Assembly: GCF_000817815.1 (NCBI RefSeq)
Contig: NZ_JPRD01000011.1
Span: 62,001 to 126,000, forward strand
DNA length: 64,000 bases
Direction of reading: 5' to 3'
Origin: Vibrio owensii CAIM 1854 = LMG 25443
GTDB taxonomy: Bacteria; Pseudomonadota; Gammaproteobacteria; Enterobacterales; Vibrionaceae
Below, piece by piece: positions 44,610 through 53,416 of this stretch (its first letter is position 1; each line of letters opens with the position of its first letter). The notes beneath the pieces were generated by a model. That model was given only the letters and a program-made list of their open reading frames with translations, searched no databases and was not told the DNA's origin. A program made the translations under genes and the position numbers.

Positions 44610-45675
44610 CGCTTAGTACTCCTCGGCGGATTTGGTCTTCTTCAATCGATTCAAACAAGGCTTTGAAGTTACCTTCACCAAAGCCTTCGTTGCCTTTACG
44701 CTGGATGATCTCGAAGAACACAGGGCCAATTACGGTCTGGGTGAAGATTTGTAGCAAGATGCCGTCTTTGGTTGGCGCGCCATCAATAAGAACTTGTAGA
44801 TCGCGCAGTTTGCTTACGTCTTCGCCATGCCCTTTCACACGCTCGTCGACTTTCTCGTAGTACGTGTCTGGCGTTGGCATAAAGTCCATGCCGCGATCAC
44901 GCAGTGTTTGAACGGTTTGGTAGATGTCATCTGTGGTCATCGCGATGTGCTGAATACCTTCACCGTTGTATTCACGGATGAACTCTTCAATCTGGGATTT
45001 GTCGTCAGAAGACTCATTGATTGGAATGCGGATCTTGCCACACGGTGCGGTCATTGCGCGGCTAACAAGCCCTGTCAGCTTCCCTTCAATGTCGAAGTAG
45101 CGGATCTCGCGGAAGTTACCAATGCGCTCGTAGAATCCAGACCACACGTCCATGTTGCCTTGCTTCACGTTATGGGTCAGATGGTCGATTTCGTACATAC
45201 CAACGTCCGCTTTCGCTAGGCGCTCGTCTGCATCGTCATAGAAACGGAAGTCAACATCGTAAATGCTCTGTTTGCCGTAACGATCCACGAAGTAAAGAAG
45301 ACTCTCACCAATGCCGTAAATCGCCGGAATACTCAGCTCCATCGGACCTATTTCTGTTTTGTACTCTTCACCGCCGTTATCCAGCGCCTGCTTTAGTGCT
45401 ACGTTCGCGTCTTTCACACGAAATGCCATGCCACAAACGGAAGGACCGTGAACTTTAGCAAAGCCTTCTGCCTGACTGTGCGGCTGAGCATTAACGATAA
45501 AGCTGATGTCACCTTGTCGGTACAGCCAAGCCTCTTTAGAACGGTGTTTTGCGATCTCTGCAAAACCCAACGAAACAAACAGCGCTTTCAGTTGTTCAAT
45601 ACCTTCGCTATCCGCCGCTGTGTATTCCACAAATTCGAATCCATCCGTGCCTAATGGGTTGTAGGTGTCCACCAT
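44602..45675 (-). CDS. hppD: 4-Hydroxyphenylpyruvate dioxygenase
   Basis: This 357-residue enzyme converts 4-hydroxyphenylpyruvate to homogentisate. The two vicinal-oxygen-chelate domains contain iron ligands in IDHLTHNVKQG (His about 163), GIQHIAMTTDDI (His about 242) and FFEIIQRKGNEGFGEGNFKALFESIE (Glu about 322). Length and C-terminus match bacterial HppD. It is the first gene of the hppD-hmgA-fahA-maiA operon; the TyrR-like sites upstream suggest aromatic amino acid control. Confidence 0.95.
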   Translation of the reverse strand: MVDTYNPLGTDGFEFVEYTAADSEGIEQLKALFVSLGFAEIAKHRSKEAWLYRQGDISFIVNAQPHSQAEGFAKVHGPSVCGMAFRVKDANVALKQALDNGGEEYKTEIGPMELSIPAIYGIGESLLYFVDRYGKQSIYDVDFRFYDDADERLAKADVGMYEIDHLTHNVKQGNMDVWSGFYERIGNFREIRYFDIEGKLTGLVSRAMTAPCGKIRIPINESSDDKSQIEEFIREYNGEGIQHIAMTTDDIYQTVQTLRDRGMDFMPTPDTYYEKVDERVKGHGEDVSKLRDLQVLIDGAPTKDGILLQIFTQTVIGPVFFEIIQRKGNEGFGEGNFKALFESIEEDQIRRGVLSDA

Positions 45676-45803
45676 GACTTTCTCCTTATGTCATTGTTGT
45701 GTTTGAACATACGTTCTCGTTCGATATTTCTAACTTGGCGCAGGAGGATAAAAATTGGAATACATGAGTGGAAATCTGGCTTTACGCAGTTTTAAACGGC
45801 AAT

Positions 45804-45821
45804 TGTAAAATTTATGTTACA
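45804..45821. promoter_or_regulatory. TyrR-box-like site upstream of hppD
   Basis: TGTAAA-ATTTAT-GTTACA matches the TyrR consensus TGTAAA-N6-TTTACA at 11 of 12 fixed positions. It lies 129 bp upstream of the hppD start, in the 390-bp spacer (45676-46066) shared with the TetR gene, which otherwise contains no convincing gene. Confidence 0.6.
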
Positions 45822-45920
45822 CACAACTTTGTAATAGCAAACGTTTACGACAATTATACGGAAAGCGAGCTATATCAGTGCATTATCATATCCCGGATCA
45901 ATTTACACACCGCAACTAGA

Positions 45921-45938
45921 TGTAAACAACTTGTTACC
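45921..45938. promoter_or_regulatory. Second, weaker TyrR-box-like site
   Basis: TGTAAA-CAACTT-GTTACC matches the TyrR pattern at 10 of 12 positions, 117 bp from the stronger site. Strong/weak box pairs are common at TyrR-regulated promoters. Confidence 0.4.
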
Positions 45939-46066
45939 ATGGCGATTATTTTGGGCAGTAACGCGCATTTATCATTCAAACAAGGTCCCGTTAAGGATAT
46001 TTATATGGAATGCAAGACGATAAGTGTTAGTATCGTTTTTTTAACCACAACATTGGCAAATTAGTT

Positions 46067-46531
46067 ATGGCACGCCGAACTCACGAAGATACCCAAATTA
46101 CGATCAACACCATTCTCGATGTCGCGACAGAGCAACTGATCACGCTTGGCTACGAGAAAATGTCTTACACAACGTTGAGCGAGCAATCGGGAATATCGAG
46201 GACGGGGATAAGCCACCACTTTGCAAAGAAAGCCGATATCCCTCGCGCTCTGCAAGGCAGACTGCTAAAAATGTTGATGGATAAGCTCGACCTGTCCGGT
46301 AGCGAAGAGGCATTTGTCAGTAGTTGGAAGCAACATTTCGGAGATCCTGAATTCATGGCGATCTGGCGCTTGTCATTCTTGATGACCGTTTGCGAGCACC
46401 ACACTCCTTACCTCAAAGACTTTCAAAACCAAGTAGAGGCAGTGGCTTCTTACAAGTTGCACAAAGATAGCCAGCGTACGGTTGAGTGGTTGATTGGATT
46501 AACCCTGCTAAGCATTCATCGATACGAATAA
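46067..46531 (+). CDS. TetR-family transcriptional regulator
   Basis: This is a short (154 aa) TetR-type protein with the HTH TILDVATEQLITLGYEKMSYTTLSEQSGISRTGISHHFAKKADI (about 14-57), where GISRTGISHHF replaces the usual GVSRGALYHHF. The ligand domain is shorter than the usual 190-200 residues. It is divergent from hppD, but whether it regulates that operon is unknown. A terminator follows directly. Confidence 0.85.
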   Translation: MARRTHEDTQITINTILDVATEQLITLGYEKMSYTTLSEQSGISRTGISHHFAKKADIPRALQGRLLKMLMDKLDLSGSEEAFVSSWKQHFGDPEFMAIWRLSFLMTVCEHHTPYLKDFQNQVEAVASYKLHKDSQRTVEWLIGLTLLSIHRYE

Positions 46532-46548
46532 AATCAAATCAATAGTGA

Positions 46549-46574
46549 AGCCGAGTACCCTACTCGGCTTTTTG
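46549..46574 (+). terminator. Terminator of the TetR gene
   Basis: AGCCGAGTA (46549-46557) / TACTCGGCT (46561-46569) with a CCC loop, followed by TTTTTG. Confidence 0.85.
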
Positions 46575-47141
46575 CTTTCTTGGGGTTTTGAACACATAAA
46601 AACAAAAAGTAAGCAGCATTGAAACTAAAGCGACCGAACCCTTTTCAGAGTTCGGTCTATCCAGAAAGGCAGTGCGAGAGGACATGAATAAACAGAGATT
46701 GTATTAATCCACATTCGTGATATTGCTTCAATAAATAGAGGGTAAATTACAATCAGCTCTACACATATACTGCTAACTTTTCATCAATTACAAAAATAGC
46801 TCGACTCTGTACATAAATACTGAAGTACTTCAGTTAAAACAGAGACTTTCTCGACATATAGAGATTCGTAAAAAGCTCAAATCATTCTTCTACGTCCTAT
46901 TCCCCCTAACACTGATTTCATACGTAGCTCTTACCCTCGTGCTTTCCTATCTGTTATTTACTTTCGTGACCGCCGCATCAGATCCGGTAATTCACAGGTC
47001 AGAATAATGTCAGGCAGAGGTGTTTTTTGATTCAAGACAGTTTTCACATGGATTAGCTGTGTAATAAGAGGTGTTCTGTTCCCTTTCGGGCTCGCACTCT
47101 ATACCGCTGCGGTCTCGACCAAGAAAGAAAGAGACATCCAA
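46575..47141. other. 570-bp spacer upstream of the PepT-like gene
   Basis: No coding frame is supported. It contains one perfect hairpin without a T run, GACCGAAC (46632-46639) / GTTCGGTC (46650-46657). The last 100 bp before the peptidase start is a pyrimidine/GC-richer leader that could contain regulatory structure. No known riboswitch is recognised. Confidence 0.45.
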
Positions 47142-48248
47142 ATGACACAAATTAATCAAGAACGTCTAGTTGAACATTTCTGCCAACTGGTTCGCATCGA
47201 CAGCGAATCTATGAATGAAAAACAAATTGCAGAAACTCTGGCTGAGCAACTAGGCGAACTAGGCTTTACGGTTCACAAACTACCAGTACCAGAACACATT
47301 TCTAACGGTTTCAACGTGTACGCACGTCTAGAAGGCAAGAAAGAAGGCTCTATCCTAATGAGCTGCCACATGGATACAGTAACGCCTGGTATCGGCATTG
47401 AGCCGATCATCGAAGATGGCATCATTCGCTCTAAAGGCAATACGATCCTTGGTGGTGACGACAAATCAGGCATCGCAGCGATCATGGAAGCGGTTCGCTG
47501 CATCCAAGCTGAAAACCTAGAGCACAAAACGTTAGAGCTTGCTTTCACTGTGCATGAAGAAGGCGGTCTGTTTGGCTCTGAGTACTTCGACATGACGCAC
47601 GTAACGTCTAACGAAGCGATCGTACTGGATACAGGCGGTCCTATCGGCACTATCGTGACAGCAGCACCTGGTCAGCAAAAAATCGTTGCGACAATCAAAG
47701 GCCGCCCAGCACACGCAGGCCTAGCACCTGAAGAAGGCATCAGCGCAATCATGGTAGCGGCAGATGCAATCAACCAGATGAAGCTGCTTCGTATCGACGA
47801 AGAAACCACCGCAAACATCGGTATGGTAAACGGCGGTCAAGCGACAAACATCGTGATGCCGGAATTAAAAATTGTTGCTGAAGCACGCTCTCTAAACGGT
47901 GAGAAGCTAGAAGCGCAAGTGAACCACATGATCTCTACCTTCGAGTCAGTATGTGAAAAACACGGCGCAGAAGTTGAAATCGAATCAAGCCGCGCATACG
48001 ACGCATTTGTTATCGAAGAAGACAATGCTCACGTATCAGCTATCAAAGCGGCATTTGCTGACATGGGCATCGATGCATTCACAAAAGGCACTGGTGGCGG
48101 TAGCGACGCAAACAACTTCAACAAGAAAGGTCTAACAACAGTAAACCTTTCTACTGGTATGGCGAAAGTACACACCACTGAAGAATTCATTGCCGTTGAC
48201 GACATGGTGAAAATCACTGAGTTCGTTAAGCACTTCCTAGTGAAATAA
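47142..48248 (+). CDS. M20 family metallopeptidase, peptidase T-like
   Basis: This is a 368-residue zinc aminopeptidase of the M20B/PepT-like group. The metal-site motifs are SCHMDTVTPG (about 74-83), LGGDDKSGIAAIMEAV (about 105-120), HEEGGLFGS (catalytic Glu about 138-139) and GGGSDANNFNKKG (about 325-337). It is shorter than E. coli PepT (408 aa), and comparable to PepT2-type proteins. Codon usage is strongly biased to favoured codons (GAA, GGC/GGT, CTA), suggesting high expression. It is monocistronic with a terminator. Confidence 0.9.
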   Translation: MTQINQERLVEHFCQLVRIDSESMNEKQIAETLAEQLGELGFTVHKLPVPEHISNGFNVYARLEGKKEGSILMSCHMDTVTPGIGIEPIIEDGIIRSKGNTILGGDDKSGIAAIMEAVRCIQAENLEHKTLELAFTVHEEGGLFGSEYFDMTHVTSNEAIVLDTGGPIGTIVTAAPGQQKIVATIKGRPAHAGLAPEEGISAIMVAADAINQMKLLRIDEETTANIGMVNGGQATNIVMPELKIVAEARSLNGEKLEAQVNHMISTFESVCEKHGAEVEIESSRAYDAFVIEEDNAHVSAIKAAFADMGIDAFTKGTGGGSDANNFNKKGLTTVNLSTGMAKVHTTEEFIAVDDMVKITEFVKHFLVK

Positions 48249-48296
48249 TCTAGAGAATAGAGCGCAGTTTACGCAGAATGTGAAACGCTAACACTG

Positions 48297-48332
48297 ATCC
48301 CCTTCTTGCTTCGCGCATGAAGGGGATTTTTA
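48297..48332 (+). terminator. Terminator of the PepT-like gene
   Basis: ATCCCCTTC (48297-48305) / GAAGGGGAT (48319-48327), followed by TTTTATT. Confidence 0.85.
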
Positions 48333-48461
48333 TTGGTGCAAGGTTAATATTTACGTTTAAACATCACATGAAGCGAAACGCTATAAACAACACTCAAATC
48401 TTTTGTATGAATCACTTAAAGAGATAGAATAGCCCACCCTTACCTTTTCGACACTAAACTC

Positions 48462-48917
48462 ATGACCGACGCAGAAATCGAGTTACAGCACATCTGGTTA
48501 GAAGTCCAAGCTGAACGCTGGCAAAACCTATCACGTTTCTTTTTCAGCTTTTATTGCTATCGCCTCAATCTGGTTAGTAAAAGCAATAAAGTGTGTTGGG
48601 AAACGGCAAGAGCGGAATTACCTTGCTCACTTTCAATTCAAGAACGCAAGCACGCCGTTATTGAGCCACTTGTACCAGAGCAAACCATTGTTGGCTTATT
48701 AAAAACGAAGACTAAAGATGGAGAAATGTCATTTGATGCTATGACGCGCACACTTGATAAATTTTTACACTATGTGGTCATCAGTAAGAAAGAAAAAGCA
48801 CAACTTCTATCGAATATGCCAGCAAGTTGGTATCAACAACATCACAAACCTATACTTGCTCGTTTCGAACAAGCAAATATTGTGATTGACGAGAAGCAGA
48901 ACTCTATTAAAACGTGA
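48462..48917 (+). CDS. Hypothetical protein, 151 aa
   Basis: I do not recognise the family. The protein is soluble, basic at the C-terminus and without a signal peptide. Aromatic residues cluster in SRFFFSFYCYRLNL (about 24-37), and a helical second half follows (DAMTRTLDKFLHYVVISKKEKAQLL). ATG at 48462 has only a weak ribosome-binding site. It is convergent with the hemerythrin-GGDEF gene at 48960. Confidence 0.6.
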   Translation: MTDAEIELQHIWLEVQAERWQNLSRFFFSFYCYRLNLVSKSNKVCWETARAELPCSLSIQERKHAVIEPLVPEQTIVGLLKTKTKDGEMSFDAMTRTLDKFLHYVVISKKEKAQLLSNMPASWYQQHHKPILARFEQANIVIDEKQNSIKT

Positions 48918-48959
48918 GAAAATAGTAGGAATATTTTACTCATTTCACCACTGTTTAAA

Positions 48960-50090
48960 TTAAATCGTTAATATAGACTCTGCGATGACGGTATTTCTGC
49001 CGCTCAGTTTAGCTTTATATAAGCATTGATCGACTTTATCCAAGAAATAGCGAATATCTGAGCATGTTTCTGCTCGCTGGCTAAATACACCAATAGAACT
49101 GGTTAATAAATGGGTGTGAGAATTATCTTCGCATAAGATTGAAAGTTTAGAGATGGACTCTCTCAGTGACTCTGCGCGTTCAACGCAATGTTCATGCTCT
49201 GAGTCGACAAGCACAATCAAAAACTCTTCCCCGCCCATTCGAAAAGCGATTTCGTCAACACCATTGAACTGAGAAGATAATAACGCTCCAACCTTGGTGA
49301 TGGCTTCATCGCCCTTTAGGTGACCAAGCTCGTCATTAAGCTGCTTGAAGTAATCTAAATCAATAGAAATAAAGCTGACAGTTTGCTTTCCTGCCTGCGC
49401 TTTGGAAAGAATATCTGGCGTCATGATGTTGAAGTATCGACGGTTGTATAAACCCGATAACTCATCAGTTATCGCAAGTTCTTGCAGTTTTTTGTTGAGG
49501 CATCTCAACTCTTTTTCTGCCACAAAACGGCGATGTTTTTCTCTAACAAGCTCAATGGATTGAGTAGACACTTCAAAATACATTTTGAGAACAGTATCTG
49601 CGACTAAACCATTGATACCTTGCAGTGTATCTACCGCGTTCACTTTTGCCGTCTCTAAAGAATCGGTAGATTCCAACTCTTTCAACGCGACGCTCATTTT
49701 CTTGTCATCGCCGATGATATGGAATACGAGCCAACGAATTAAGAACTGCAGAATATGTTCGATAGATTCTTGCCAGTTGAGGGTTTTAGATTCAGATTGA
49801 ATCTTGATTACTTCGTTGACAAACGACGCATGACTTTTCTTGTGATCATCATTCCAAACATCATCGAGAAAGTGTTCGTTCCAGATACTTTCTTCAAAAG
49901 AGAAGTGGTATTGAGCGTAGTCTTTTAATTCACTAAACACACCGTCAACTTCTATTTGATCATCATAAATCAACGTATTGGCTAATTTATTTACCAATAA
50001 AAACAGATGGTAATGTTGTTCATCGACCTTTTTAATCCCTGTCTCAAAATTGTGATTCCAAGGAAAAATGATCAGTTCATTATCAGACAT
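48960..50090 (-). CDS. Bacteriohemerythrin-GGDEF diguanylate cyclase
   Basis: This 376-residue cytoplasmic protein has an N-terminal hemerythrin domain (about 8-135) with the di-iron ligand set visible: H13 (WNHNF), H26 (DEQHYH), H62 and E66 (HFSFEE), H87 (HKKSH), and H124/D129 (HIIGDD). A linker leads to a GGDEF domain (about 200-376) with active site GGEEF at 286-290. The inhibitory I-site, normally RxxD five residues before GGEEF, reads GVDE, so the Arg is missing and product feedback should be weak. It resembles V. cholerae VC1216 (Bhr-DGC), in which oxygen/redox state of the iron alters c-di-GMP synthesis. Confidence 0.92.
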   Translation of the reverse strand: MSDNELIIFPWNHNFETGIKKVDEQHYHLFLLVNKLANTLIYDDQIEVDGVFSELKDYAQYHFSFEESIWNEHFLDDVWNDDHKKSHASFVNEVIKIQSESKTLNWQESIEHILQFLIRWLVFHIIGDDKKMSVALKELESTDSLETAKVNAVDTLQGINGLVADTVLKMYFEVSTQSIELVREKHRRFVAEKELRCLNKKLQELAITDELSGLYNRRYFNIMTPDILSKAQAGKQTVSFISIDLDYFKQLNDELGHLKGDEAITKVGALLSSQFNGVDEIAFRMGGEEFLIVLVDSEHEHCVERAESLRESISKLSILCEDNSHTHLLTSSIGVFSQRAETCSDIRYFLDKVDQCLYKAKLSGRNTVIAESILTI

Positions 50091-50290
50091 AACTATTCAT
50101 GTATTAACACTATTTCTTGTGGGGAATAGTACCCCATGTTATTTAAAGTTGATAGCCCTTATAATCAAATCTATTAATCAGAAGAATAGCCAAATTTGTT
50201 ATAAATATTAAATTAATAAACTTATTGTTAAAAAATAGCACCAACAGAGTGGTGCTATTTTTATTGGTTGGAAAAGTATGCGGTGAATAA

Positions 50291-51457
50291 TTACTTTAAT
50301 TCAATCCACGCTTTACGCTGCGATTTGTCCATGTAGGACCAAGCGATAAAACGGCTGACTTTTTGTCCTTGGCTCATTTCCACGATTCGGATCGCTTTTA
50401 CACCCAACTTTTCAAGTTGTTTACGCATCGGACGAACATTGTCTTTCTTTGAGATTAACGTGGTAAACCAAAGCACTTGTGCACTGAATGCTTGGCTTTC
50501 GTTCGCCATTTTACGGATGAATGCAGCTTCACCACCTTCACACCATAACTCAGCATTTTGGCCACCAAAGTTAAGCGCTGGTTTATTGGCTTTTACTTGC
50601 GGCGTTTTCGCTTGATTAGCTTGAACCTTCACGCCCTTCTTACGCTGATTCGCTTTTAAATTATCCAGCTTACGCTGACTGCCCATCGCGGCTTCTTCAG
50701 CAGAGCGATGGAATGGCGGGTTACAAGTCGTAATATCGTAGCGATCGTTTGGCTGGATAATACCGCGGTAAATATTGGACTCACTAGTTTGTTGTACGAG
50801 TTCGATCTTACCGTTTAACGAGGCATTACGTTCTGTGATTACTCGTGCTGATTTAATCGATTTTGGATCAACATCGCTACCGGTGTAATGCCATCCGTAT
50901 TGAGTCACACCTACGATTGGGTAAATACAGTTTGCTCCAACACCGACATCAAGCGCTCGCACTTTATGGTGGGCATATTTGCCTTTTACTTCACCATCAA
51001 GCAACTCGGCTGCACGATGAACGTAATCCGCGCGCCCAGGAATTGGCGGGCACAAGTAAGTATCAGGGATATCCCAATATTCAATATCATAGTGCGCCGC
51101 CAGCAATGCTTTATTGAGCATCTTGACGGCTTTTGGATCGGAGAAGTTGATTGAGTCTTCCCCTTTCGGATTCTTTATCACAAATGATTTGAGCTGAGGC
51201 TCTGCTGTGATTAGTTTTTTGAAATCGTAACGACCTCGATGTGCATTCCGTTCATACAATCCACTTTTAGCAATTTTGATCACTTCCACATCGCTGCTTT
51301 TGTTGGCGGCGTTAGTTTTCAGACCTGAGCTTTTTGCAGCTTTTGCTGTCGGTTTATTTTTCACACGCTTTGGTTTGATCTTGGTGGCTTCTTTGCTCGG
51401 CTTAGACTTCGCCGATTTTGGCTGAGCTTGTTTCGCGTTGTGATTATTGGTCTTCAT
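50291..51457 (-). CDS. rlmF: 23S rRNA (adenine(1618)-N6)-methyltransferase
   Basis: This 388-residue methyltransferase modifies A1618 of 23S rRNA. The SAM site is [16 protein letters not shown] (about 172-187) and the N6-Mtase motif IV is NPPFHRS (about 248-254). Compared with E. coli RlmF (308 aa) it carries an N-terminal, Lys/Ala/Ser/Pro-rich extension of about 70 residues ([22 protein letters not shown]) and a small Lys/Gln insertion after the motif IV region (about 270-292). It overlaps the downstream YgjP-like gene's neighbour start by 14 bp. Confidence 0.93.
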   Translation of the reverse strand: MKTNNHNAKQAQPKSAKSKPSKEATKIKPKRVKNKPTAKAAKSSGLKTNAANKSSDVEVIKIAKSGLYERNAHRGRYDFKKLITAEPQLKSFVIKNPKGEDSINFSDPKAVKMLNKALLAAHYDIEYWDIPDTYLCPPIPGRADYVHRAAELLDGEVKGKYAHHKVRALDVGVGANCIYPIVGVTQYGWHYTGSDVDPKSIKSARVITERNASLNGKIELVQQTSESNIYRGIIQPNDRYDITTCNPPFHRSAEEAAMGSQRKLDNLKANQRKKGVKVQANQAKTPQVKANKPALNFGGQNAELWCEGGEAAFIRKMANESQAFSAQVLWFTTLISKKDNVRPMRKQLEKLGVKAIRIVEMSQGQKVSRFIAWSYMDKSQRKAWIELK

Positions 51458-51959
51458 TCGAATTCGCTTTTAAATCGAGGTAAATCATAAACAGACGAGC
51501 ATCAAATTCGAGTTGGTGATACTCAGGTTCCATATAACAGCACAGTTGGTAAAAGGCTTTGTCGTGGTTTTTCTCACGAGTATGTGCCAACTCATGCACC
51601 ACCAGCATGCGTAATAACGCTTCAGGTGCATCTTTAAACACGTTCGCAATGCGAATCTCATTCTTAGACTTTAGCTTGCCACCATGGTTACGGCTGATCA
51701 CGCTATGCAAACCAAGTGCATTATTGACGGCGTGAATTTTCTTATCGTATACCACTTTGCTAATTGGCGCGGCTTTCTTCATGTAGCGGTTTTTGATCGC
51801 TATTGCGTACTCGTAGAGTGCCTTTTCGCTTTTGATTTGGTGTCTATCTGGGTAGCGTTTTTCGAACCAAGGCATCAGTTTACCGCTGTCGATGAGTGAA
51901 CTGACTTGCTCGACAATGTTCTGCGGATAACCTTGAATGTATCGAAGTGACGGATGCAT
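51444..51959 (-). CDS. YgjP-like metallopeptidase domain protein
   Basis: This 171-residue protein has the zinc-binding signature [15 protein letters not shown] (about 142-156; HExxH...H) of the YgjP/WLM (gluzincin-like) family. E. coli YgjP-type proteins have no settled substrate. Its 3' end overlaps the rlmF start by 14 bp, so the two are translated from one transcript. Confidence 0.88.
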   Translation of the reverse strand: MHPSLRYIQGYPQNIVEQVSSLIDSGKLMPWFEKRYPDRHQIKSEKALYEYAIAIKNRYMKKAAPISKVVYDKKIHAVNNALGLHSVISRNHGGKLKSKNEIRIANVFKDAPEALLRMLVVHELAHTREKNHDKAFYQLCCYMEPEYHQLEFDARLFMIYLDLKANSNEDQ

Positions 51960-52155
51960 GCGTATTAAGTCTGCTATGACAAAAGAAAGGCGCTAAATAT
52001 ACCTGAGATAAGCAAGAGTTTCATCTTAGGTTATAACCAATCTGATTGTTCACAGTACCTACGCAGCTTTTGCAGTCATATTGAGGAGAGTTCAAAAAGG
52101 AGTTACTTGCTGGATAGGAGCATCTCAAGCCCCTACCCAACCTAGAAGGTCGCTA

Positions 52156-52626
52156 TTAGCTATCTACGCGGACATCCCCTGTACCAGATTTATATGTCAC
52201 AGCGCCGTGTTGTAAATCTGCATAAGAGCAAGTGGCTTCATTACGATCAAAAGTCGTCTTTAATTCACCTTTTTTGGCATCAGCCCCTTTCGCTCTAATA
52301 CCATTAACCGCGGTGTTCCAGATATCCATACATTGCTCGACATCTGTCGCTGTTGGGTATTCAAACAACTGAGTTTTGCCATCTTCTGTGGTAAAGAATG
52401 ATAGTTCTGTACCGTCAACAACCAAGGTATCCGGTTCACCCTCAATTTTATGTTTGCCTGCAATAATTCCAATACTAGCAAGCAACGCACCTGCGTAACC
52501 TTCCAGAGTAGCATCTCGCGCATCATCTTGAAGGTTTAAAAATCTCGGAGCCGCGGTTACTGCCAAAATACCGAGCAGTACAATAACCACAACCATCTCA
52601 ATTAAAGTGAAGCCTTTGTTTTTCAT
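52156..52626 (-). CDS. MshA-like type IV pilin (orphan)
   Basis: This is a prepilin of about 156 residues with a short leader MKNKG/FTLIE and the hydrophobic assembly helix FTLIEMVVVIVLLGILAVTAAPRFLNLQDDARDATL, very close to the MSHA major pilin. Two Cys (QCMDIW and ATCSYAD) may form the C-terminal disulphide. ATG at 52626 fixes the leader (an in-frame codon at 52638 would add four residues). No pilus assembly genes (ATPase, secretin, platform protein) are nearby, so it must use machinery encoded elsewhere or be a minor pilin. Confidence 0.88.
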   Translation of the reverse strand: MKNKGFTLIEMVVVIVLLGILAVTAAPRFLNLQDDARDATLEGYAGALLASIGIIAGKHKIEGEPDTLVVDGTELSFFTTEDGKTQLFEYPTATDVEQCMDIWNTAVNGIRAKGADAKKGELKTTFDRNEATCSYADLQHGAVTYKSGTGDVRVDS

Positions 52627-52904
52627 GTCTTTCTCCATTGTTGTATCGGCTTCCTGCCTATCTAACTTTTCCTTTTTACTGATGTATAAATGAATATCGT
52701 TCTGTAATTATTTTTAGTGTACTCCATACCATTAAATTATACCAGCATTCATACCCTTATTTTTAAAACTCAATTTGATGGCGTTACTCACCTTACTTTG
52801 AAGGATGGATAGCAGGCTTTGTCGTTCGGTGTAGTTCACCAAGCTTTTCTTTCCCTTGAAACCTCGCTAAACTTCGCCTCCCGACGATAATGGAGAGAAA
52901 TTGG

Positions 52905-53132
52905 ATGAAACGTGTCGTTCTTTACGTCAAAGACAAATGCCCGCACTGCAAAGATGCTCAACGTTATCTTGATTCGAAAAATATTAACTACCGTCTGTGC
53001 AACGCTAAGATGCAACGCGGTCGCAAAGAGCTCGATGCTCTGGGTGCTCGTTCTGTGCCTGTACTGAAGATTGGTGATCGAGTCATGATTGGCTGGAACC
53101 CAAAGAACTTTGAAAAAATGTACAGTAACTAA
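52905..53132 (+). CDS. Glutaredoxin-family protein
   Basis: This is a 75-residue thioredoxin-fold protein with active site CPHC (MKRVVLYVKDKCPHC, Cys about 12 and 15). It has the cis-Pro VPVLKIGDRVMIG motif (Pro about 55). The Shine-Dalgarno GGAGAG at 52892 fixes the ATG at 52905. It resembles GrxC-type reductases of about 75-85 residues. It is followed by a good terminator, so monocistronic. Confidence 0.92.
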   Translation: MKRVVLYVKDKCPHCKDAQRYLDSKNINYRLCNAKMQRGRKELDALGARSVPVLKIGDRVMIGWNPKNFEKMYSN

Positions 53133-53174
53133 GAGACGAACCAATCCAATTGCCCGGTTACTTAGTCCACACTG

Positions 53175-53206
53175 AAGAGCTTCTCCAAAGAGAGGCTCTT
53201 TTTATA
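53175..53206 (+). terminator. Terminator of the glutaredoxin gene
   Basis: AAGAGC-T-TCTC (53175-53185) / GAGA-G-GCTCTT (53190-53200), loop CAAA, followed by TTTTAT. Confidence 0.8.
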
Positions 53207-53416
53207 TCTGCCCCACCCTTATCTCGCCTGAGCATCTACGCTCCTCTGCTCAACCAAGCGATTATTCAAATTAGCAAATGTCGTGTAATGGCAATTTTTA
53301 GTTACTCACACACTGTATTTTCACACTCAAGCCAATCGGTCTCAGTTTAATTCGCGCCTTATGTTGCGTCATTCATAAACTCTGACCGTTCTTTTCTACC
53401 ATCAGTGAGTGTGAAT

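Noticed and set aside
45768-46064. 98-codon plus-strand frame between hppD and the TetR gene
   Set aside because: No Shine-Dalgarno, no domain pattern, low-quality composition, and it covers the TyrR-like boxes of the hppD control region.
46632-46657. Hairpin as a terminator
   Set aside because: Perfect stem but no T run and no gene ending nearby; left as an unexplained structure in the spacer.
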